Source: JALHVH01 sp963773685 (GTDB lineage: Bacteria; Acidobacteriota; Aminicenantia; Aminicenantales; Saccharicenantaceae). From it: DNA of 15,664 nucleotides. Positions 14,263-15,664 of the stretch are shown in pieces; positions within the stretch are counted from its first letter, which is position 1; every line of letters starts with the position of its first letter. The DNA is taken from the NCBI GenBank assembly GCA_963773685.1, contig CAVZBY010000007.1, forward strand, positions 1 to 15,664. Direction: 5' to 3'. Both the position numbers and the translations under genes were made by a program. The notes beneath the pieces were generated by a model. The model was not told where the DNA came from, ran no database searches, and saw only the letters and a list, made by a program, of their open reading frames with translations.

Positions 14263-14682
14263 ATGAGCTTATTGAACCTATCGAAAAAGGCGGGAATGAG
14301 CGCCCTGTCGGACGAGCTCGAGCTCCCCGTCATGGAGATCCTTTGGACGAAAGGGTCGATGAAAGGGCGGGACCTGTTCGAGGAGCTCCGGGCCACGAAG
14401 AAGATCGCCTATACAACGGCCCTGACCGTCCTCGGCCGGCTCTCCCAGAAAGGGCTTGTCCTGAAGGACCGGAGGTCCGGGACCATCCTCTTCACCCCGG
14501 CCCTGTCCAGGGAAGATTATCGGAGCGCCGTCACCGGAGACCTTCTCCGCAGGGCCTTCGAGATCTCTCCGGACCTTGCGGTTTCCGCCTTCGCCGATTC
14601 TTTCTCGAGGGTCCGCGGAGTCGATATGGCCGGGCTCGAAGAGCTGATCGAGAAGAAAAGACGTGAGAAGAAACGCGGGTAG
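14263..14682 (+). CDS. BlaI/MecI/CopY family transcriptional repressor
   Basis: This 139-residue protein has the BlaI layout. An N-terminal winged helix covers about residues 16-80 (LELPVMEILWTKGSMKGRDLFEEL, recognition helix in IAYTTALTVLGRLSQKGLV, wing DRRSGTILFTP). A C-terminal helical dimer region follows (residues 85-139). Such repressors sit on TACA/TGTA palindromes and are inactivated by proteolysis triggered by an M56 membrane protease. Its own promoter carries such a palindrome. ATG 14263 lies 6 bases from the TATCAT box, which implies a leaderless message. ATG 14296 (MSALSDELELPVM), with a weak AAGG/GGGA upstream, is the alternative and gives a more family-typical 128-residue protein. 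The M56 gene overlaps its 3' end by 20 bases. No beta-lactamase is in view, so the regulated trait is open. Confidence 0.92.
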   Translation: MSLLNLSKKAGMSALSDELELPVMEILWTKGSMKGRDLFEELRATKKIAYTTALTVLGRLSQKGLVLKDRRSGTILFTPALSREDYRSAVTGDLLRRAFEISPDLAVSAFADSFSRVRGVDMAGLEELIEKKRREKKRG

Positions 14683-15619
14683 GGACAGCATAAGGCCCGG
14701 CCTCCTGTTGGGAGTGCTTTCGGTCTTCTTCTTCGCCGTCCTTCTCTATCTATTCCGCCACCCGGAAACGGCCCTCCTCCTCTTTTCCCTGCCGAACCCG
14801 GATACATTCGCCTGCAACGTCCGATGCCTCGGCCTGACCCCTTTCCTCCAGGTCCTCGGCGAAGGCGGAAAAGCGCTTCTCCTGATCTTCTTTTCTTCCG
14901 CTTTCCTGTACGCTCTTTATAGGACCGCCCTGCGCATTTTCCGGACGCTGGCCTTCATGGACGCGGTCGAGCGAAAAGCTGTCCCGGCCGGGAATGCCCC
15001 GCGCCCGCCCTTCCTGGAGGGCGTCACGATCTTCGAAGACCCCGGACCCCTGGCGCTTACGATGGGATTCCTGAAACCCCGCGGCTTCCTTTCCACGAAG
15101 ATCGTGGATGTGCTTGCCGAAGACGAGCTCCGGGCGGTCGTCCTTCACGAGTTCCACCACCGCGACTCCAAGGACCCTCTGAAGGGCCTGGGGGTCTCGT
15201 TCGTCACCGACCTCCTGTTCTTCCTGCCCATCAGCCGGTTCCTGAGAAAGACCTACTCCCTGACAGCGGAGACGGCGGCGGACGCCCATTCCGTCGAGCT
15301 TCGAGCGGACCCCCTGGACCTAGCGTCTTCCCTCCTGAAGGTCCGGAAGATCGGCGGCCCGGCGGCTTCCTGGTTCTTCGACCCATCGGCCGAAAGGGTC
15401 AAATATCTTCTGGGCGAGCGCCCCGGCATCCGTCGCCCCCTGGCCCGCGTCCTCGTCACCGCGGTCCTCCTGACCGCGACGGCCTTCATCGCCCTTGTCC
15501 CGGTCCGGAAGAGCCTTTCGTCGATGTTCATTGATCATGATAAGACCTGCGTCTTGAGAACGAGCCATGATAAAGCGGCGTCAAATGGAGGCGATCATGA
15601 AAAAATCCTCCCTTTTTAG
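14663..15619 (+). CDS. M56 family (BlaR1-like) membrane metallopeptidase without sensor domain
   Basis: This 318-residue integral membrane protease is of the M56/BlaR1 type. Helices lie at about 13-32 and 70-92, with a third near 175-195 and a fourth near 262-285. The cytoplasmic zinc site HEFHH is at residues 162-166 (His162, Glu163, His166), and TAETAADAHSVE some 40 residues later supplies the third-ligand region. In BlaR1 this protease, activated from outside, leads to cleavage of BlaI. Here the extracytoplasmic C-terminus after helix 4 is only about 35 residues, so the penicillin-binding sensor domain is missing and the signal is unknown. The GTG start overlaps the BlaI gene by 20 bases. 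The 3' end overlaps the next gene by 23 bases. The tail has HDK, HDK and HEK at 10-residue spacing. Confidence 0.87.
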   Translation: MRRNAGRDSIRPGLLLGVLSVFFFAVLLYLFRHPETALLLFSLPNPDTFACNVRCLGLTPFLQVLGEGGKALLLIFFSSAFLYALYRTALRIFRTLAFMDAVERKAVPAGNAPRPPFLEGVTIFEDPGPLALTMGFLKPRGFLSTKIVDVLAEDELRAVVLHEFHHRDSKDPLKGLGVSFVTDLLFFLPISRFLRKTYSLTAETAADAHSVELRADPLDLASSLLKVRKIGGPAASWFFDPSAERVKYLLGERPGIRRPLARVLVTAVLLTATAFIALVPVRKSLSSMFIDHDKTCVLRTSHDKAASNGGDHEKILPF

Positions 15620-15664
15620 CTTCCTGCTGATCTTGCTCCCGGCGCTCTTGCCCGCCCAAGATAC
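15597..15664 (+). CDS. Start of a secreted protein (partial at right edge)
   Basis: ATG 15597 follows GGAGG (15587-15591) at 5 bases and opens MKKSSLFSFLLILLPALLPA, a clear signal peptide with a lysine-rich N-region and a leucine-rich core. The gene runs off the window, so its product is unknown. In-frame ATGs at 15567 and 15585 exist but lack the good ribosome site. It overlaps the 3' end of the M56 gene by 23 bases, so it is probably the third gene of the BlaI-controlled operon and a candidate effector or sensor partner for the truncated protease. Confidence 0.7.
   Translation, partial: MKKSSLFSFLLILLPALLPAQD

Overview
This window is GC-rich bacterial chromosome carrying metabolic and regulatory genes. 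I see no rRNA, tRNA, CRISPR array, insertion sequence or prophage module. Secreted S9, M20D and DUF1080 proteins, a URO-D-like methyltransferase family gene, an SSS symporter and a BlaI/M56 pair would fit a soil or sediment heterotroph of the Acidobacteriota/Aminicenantota type. That placement is an impression from gene content and codon use, not a phylogenetic result.

Layout. Bases 1-57 are the tail of an upstream gene, followed by an exported S9 prolyl-oligopeptidase-family peptidase (96-2051, +). Convergent to it lies a class II Fic protein (3276-2104, -) of visibly lower GC. Its upstream region is very AT-rich and holds 12-bp-phased TGTCC repeats. On the + strand, a uroporphyrinogen-decarboxylase-family gene (3526-4675) is broken by a frameshift or deletion near 4015 and overlaps by ATGA with an intact MFS sugar porter (4672-6006). 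On the - strand is a compact sugar operon: a 51-residue single-pass membrane protein (9847-9692), an AgaS-like SIS sugar isomerase/deaminase (9695-8652), a PfkB sugar kinase (8637-7678) and an SSS sodium:solute symporter (7650-6016). Next come an exported CARDB-like protein (9974-10540, +), a convergent exported DUF1080 protein (11241-10537, -) and an exported M20D amidohydrolase (11387-12829, +). The right end holds an SRPBCC/AHSA1 protein plus a DHFR/RibD-C-like reductase (13016-14091, +), then a BlaI repressor, an M56 membrane protease and the start of a secreted protein (14263 to the right edge, +).

How the genes may work together. The - strand sugar operon reads as import (SSS), isomerisation or deamination (SIS) and phosphorylation (PfkB) of a sugar or amino sugar. 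The BlaI/M56 pair is an autoregulated proteolytic switch, with a perfect BlaI-type palindrome in its own promoter spacer. The Fic gene could be self-contained: it has an internal inhibitory motif, an apparent C-terminal winged helix and a repeat-flanked promoter.

The most notable items are an overlooked small membrane protein whose stop overlaps the TTG start of the SIS gene, promoter geometry that predicts leaderless transcripts at two operons, the phased repeats around the Fic promoter, and a near-identical promoter shared by two unlinked genes. I did not find a clearly new large system.
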